Assembly: GCA_016293645.1 (NCBI GenBank)
Contig: JAEDDW010000017.1
Coordinates: forward strand, 1-31,125
DNA: 31,125 bases
Source of the DNA: Treponema sp.
Lineage (GTDB): Bacteria; Spirochaetota; Spirochaetia; Treponematales; Treponemataceae
Reading direction: 5' to 3'
This document shows, in pieces, positions 30,435 to 31,125 of the stretch; the stretch's first letter is position 1; each line of letters starts with the position of its first letter. Both the position numbers and the translations under genes were made by a program. The notes under the pieces were generated by a model. That model was not told the DNA's origin. It did not search any database and was given only the letters and a program-made list of their open reading frames with translations.

Positions 30435-31125
30435 ATGAAACTTTCATTTACAAAAAAATCACTTGTTTCAATCGCTCTCGCAGCCGTTGCCGCATTCAGC
30501 CTCAGCGCACAGAACAAGGCAGGTTACGAGCTTAAGTTTGAAGACAACTTTGACGGAAACAAGCTCAACGAAAAGAACTGGAACTACGAACTTCACGAGC
30601 CGGGATGGGTAAACAGCGAGCTCCAGGCTTACATCAAGTCTGACAAGAACGTTTACGTCAAGAACGGAAACCTTGTCATCCAGCCAATCAAGGAAGAGAC
30701 TAAAAACGGAAACAAGTTTACTTCCGGAAGAATCAATACAATGGGCAAGCATGACTTCAAGTACGGTCTTTTTGAAGCACGCCTCAAGGTACCTAGAGGA
30801 AAGGGATTCCTCCCTGCATTCTGGATGATGCCGACTGACGAAAGCAAATACGGATCATGGCCAAAGTGCGGTGAAATCGACATCATGGAAGTTCTTGGCG
30901 ACAAGCTCAACACATCTTACGCAACACTCCACTTTGGTGAGCCACACACAATGGCACAGAAGACAAAGCTCCTCAAGAAAGGAAACTTTGCTGATGAATT
31001 CCATGTGTTTGCATGTGAATGGGAACCTGGCCTCATCAAGTTCTACGTAGACGGTGAGGAAATCGCATCCTTTGACGACTGGTTCACAAAGAAGCTCTAT
31101 GACGATGAAGAACCATATCCAGCTC
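30435..31125 (+). CDS. Secreted glycoside hydrolase family 16 enzyme (partial, runs off the window)
   Basis: 230 codons are present and the gene continues past the edge. A signal peptide (MKLSFTKKSLVSIALAAVAA, cleavage after LSA) is followed directly by the GH16 fold: YELKFEDNFDGNKLNEKNWN at the start, a SGRINTMGKHDFKYGLFEAR strand, and the catalytic motif GEIDIME with E147 (nucleophile), D149 and E152 (acid/base). HFGEP and WEPGLIKFYVDG continue the pattern. It should cut beta-1,3- or mixed beta-1,3-1,4-glucans outside the cell. GGAGGA precedes the ATG by four bases. TTGACA at 30387-30392 is a consensus -35, but no good -10 follows, which fits a promoter that needs the divergent AraC regulator. 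Confidence 0.95.
   Translation, partial: MKLSFTKKSLVSIALAAVAAFSLSAQNKAGYELKFEDNFDGNKLNEKNWNYELHEPGWVNSELQAYIKSDKNVYVKNGNLVIQPIKEETKNGNKFTSGRINTMGKHDFKYGLFEARLKVPRGKGFLPAFWMMPTDESKYGSWPKCGEIDIMEVLGDKLNTSYATLHFGEPHTMAQKTKLLKKGNFADEFHVFACEWEPGLIKFYVDGEEIASFDDWFTKKLYDDEEPYPA

Overview
The window looks like a piece of a host-associated or rumen-type Treponema (Spirochaetes) chromosome. The evidence is an archaeal/eukaryotic-type PheS, a bactofilin next to an M23 peptidase, a RicT/YaaR pair, a treponeme-like outer-membrane beta-barrel protein, a spirochaetal lipoprotein signal and several long proteins that I cannot place outside treponemes. The species is not determined. Nearly all is single-copy chromosomal sequence, with dense blocks of short palindromic repeats between genes.

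Layout. 1-105: tandem repeat. 106-7260 (minus strand): a helical treponeme-type protein, a GAF-GGDEF diguanylate cyclase, a rhomboid protease and two exported proteins; then, past a terminator, pheS followed by a PilZ protein. 7317-9160 (minus): tatD and a tRNA-dihydrouridine synthase, with a promoter and a hairpin/U-tract leader. 9398-12361 (plus): M23 peptidase, bactofilin, YaaR/DUF327 and PSP1/RicT, a cell-shape and RNA-maturation cluster. 12354-16334 (minus): a methyltransferase overlapping ricT tail to tail, a 671-residue unknown protein and a DUF2804 protein. 16431-17960: palindromic repeats abutting a complete IS110-family element. 18025-19254 (plus): outer-membrane protein with a strong terminator. 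19339-20510: repeat clusters surrounding a tiny locus that looks like a type I toxin-antitoxin module (32-residue hydrophobic peptide and a convergent short RNA with an intrinsic terminator). 20512-24079 (minus): pth, an unexplained block of about 200 bases, a zinc/cadmium-type P1B ATPase and its ArsR/SmtB regulator, the last two separated by about 450 bases of a second repeat family. 24178-27553 (minus): a CUT1-type sugar ABC transporter (binding lipoprotein and two permeases, no ATPase), with a terminator and two repeat hairpins between the binding-protein gene and the permeases. 27735-29328 (plus): two HAD hydrolases and an ACT-domain protein, followed by a MITE-like element. 29532-31125: an AraC-family regulator divergent from a GH16 glycanase that runs off the window end.

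Functional reading. The right-hand end is carbohydrate-oriented: secreted GH16 enzyme, AraC regulator, sugar ABC importer and sugar-phosphate-type HAD phosphatases. The left-hand end contains a cyclic-di-GMP synthase and a PilZ receptor-like protein 3.5 kb apart. The strongest candidate for an undescribed system is the small-peptide/antisense locus at 19736-19970. The most unusual structural feature is the covarying palindromic repeat family, which recurs at five sites: beside the IS110 element, around the small toxin-like locus, and between transporter genes in the same position as the malE-malF REP sequences of Escherichia coli. All functions are inferred from sequence motifs read by eye; no database search was run.
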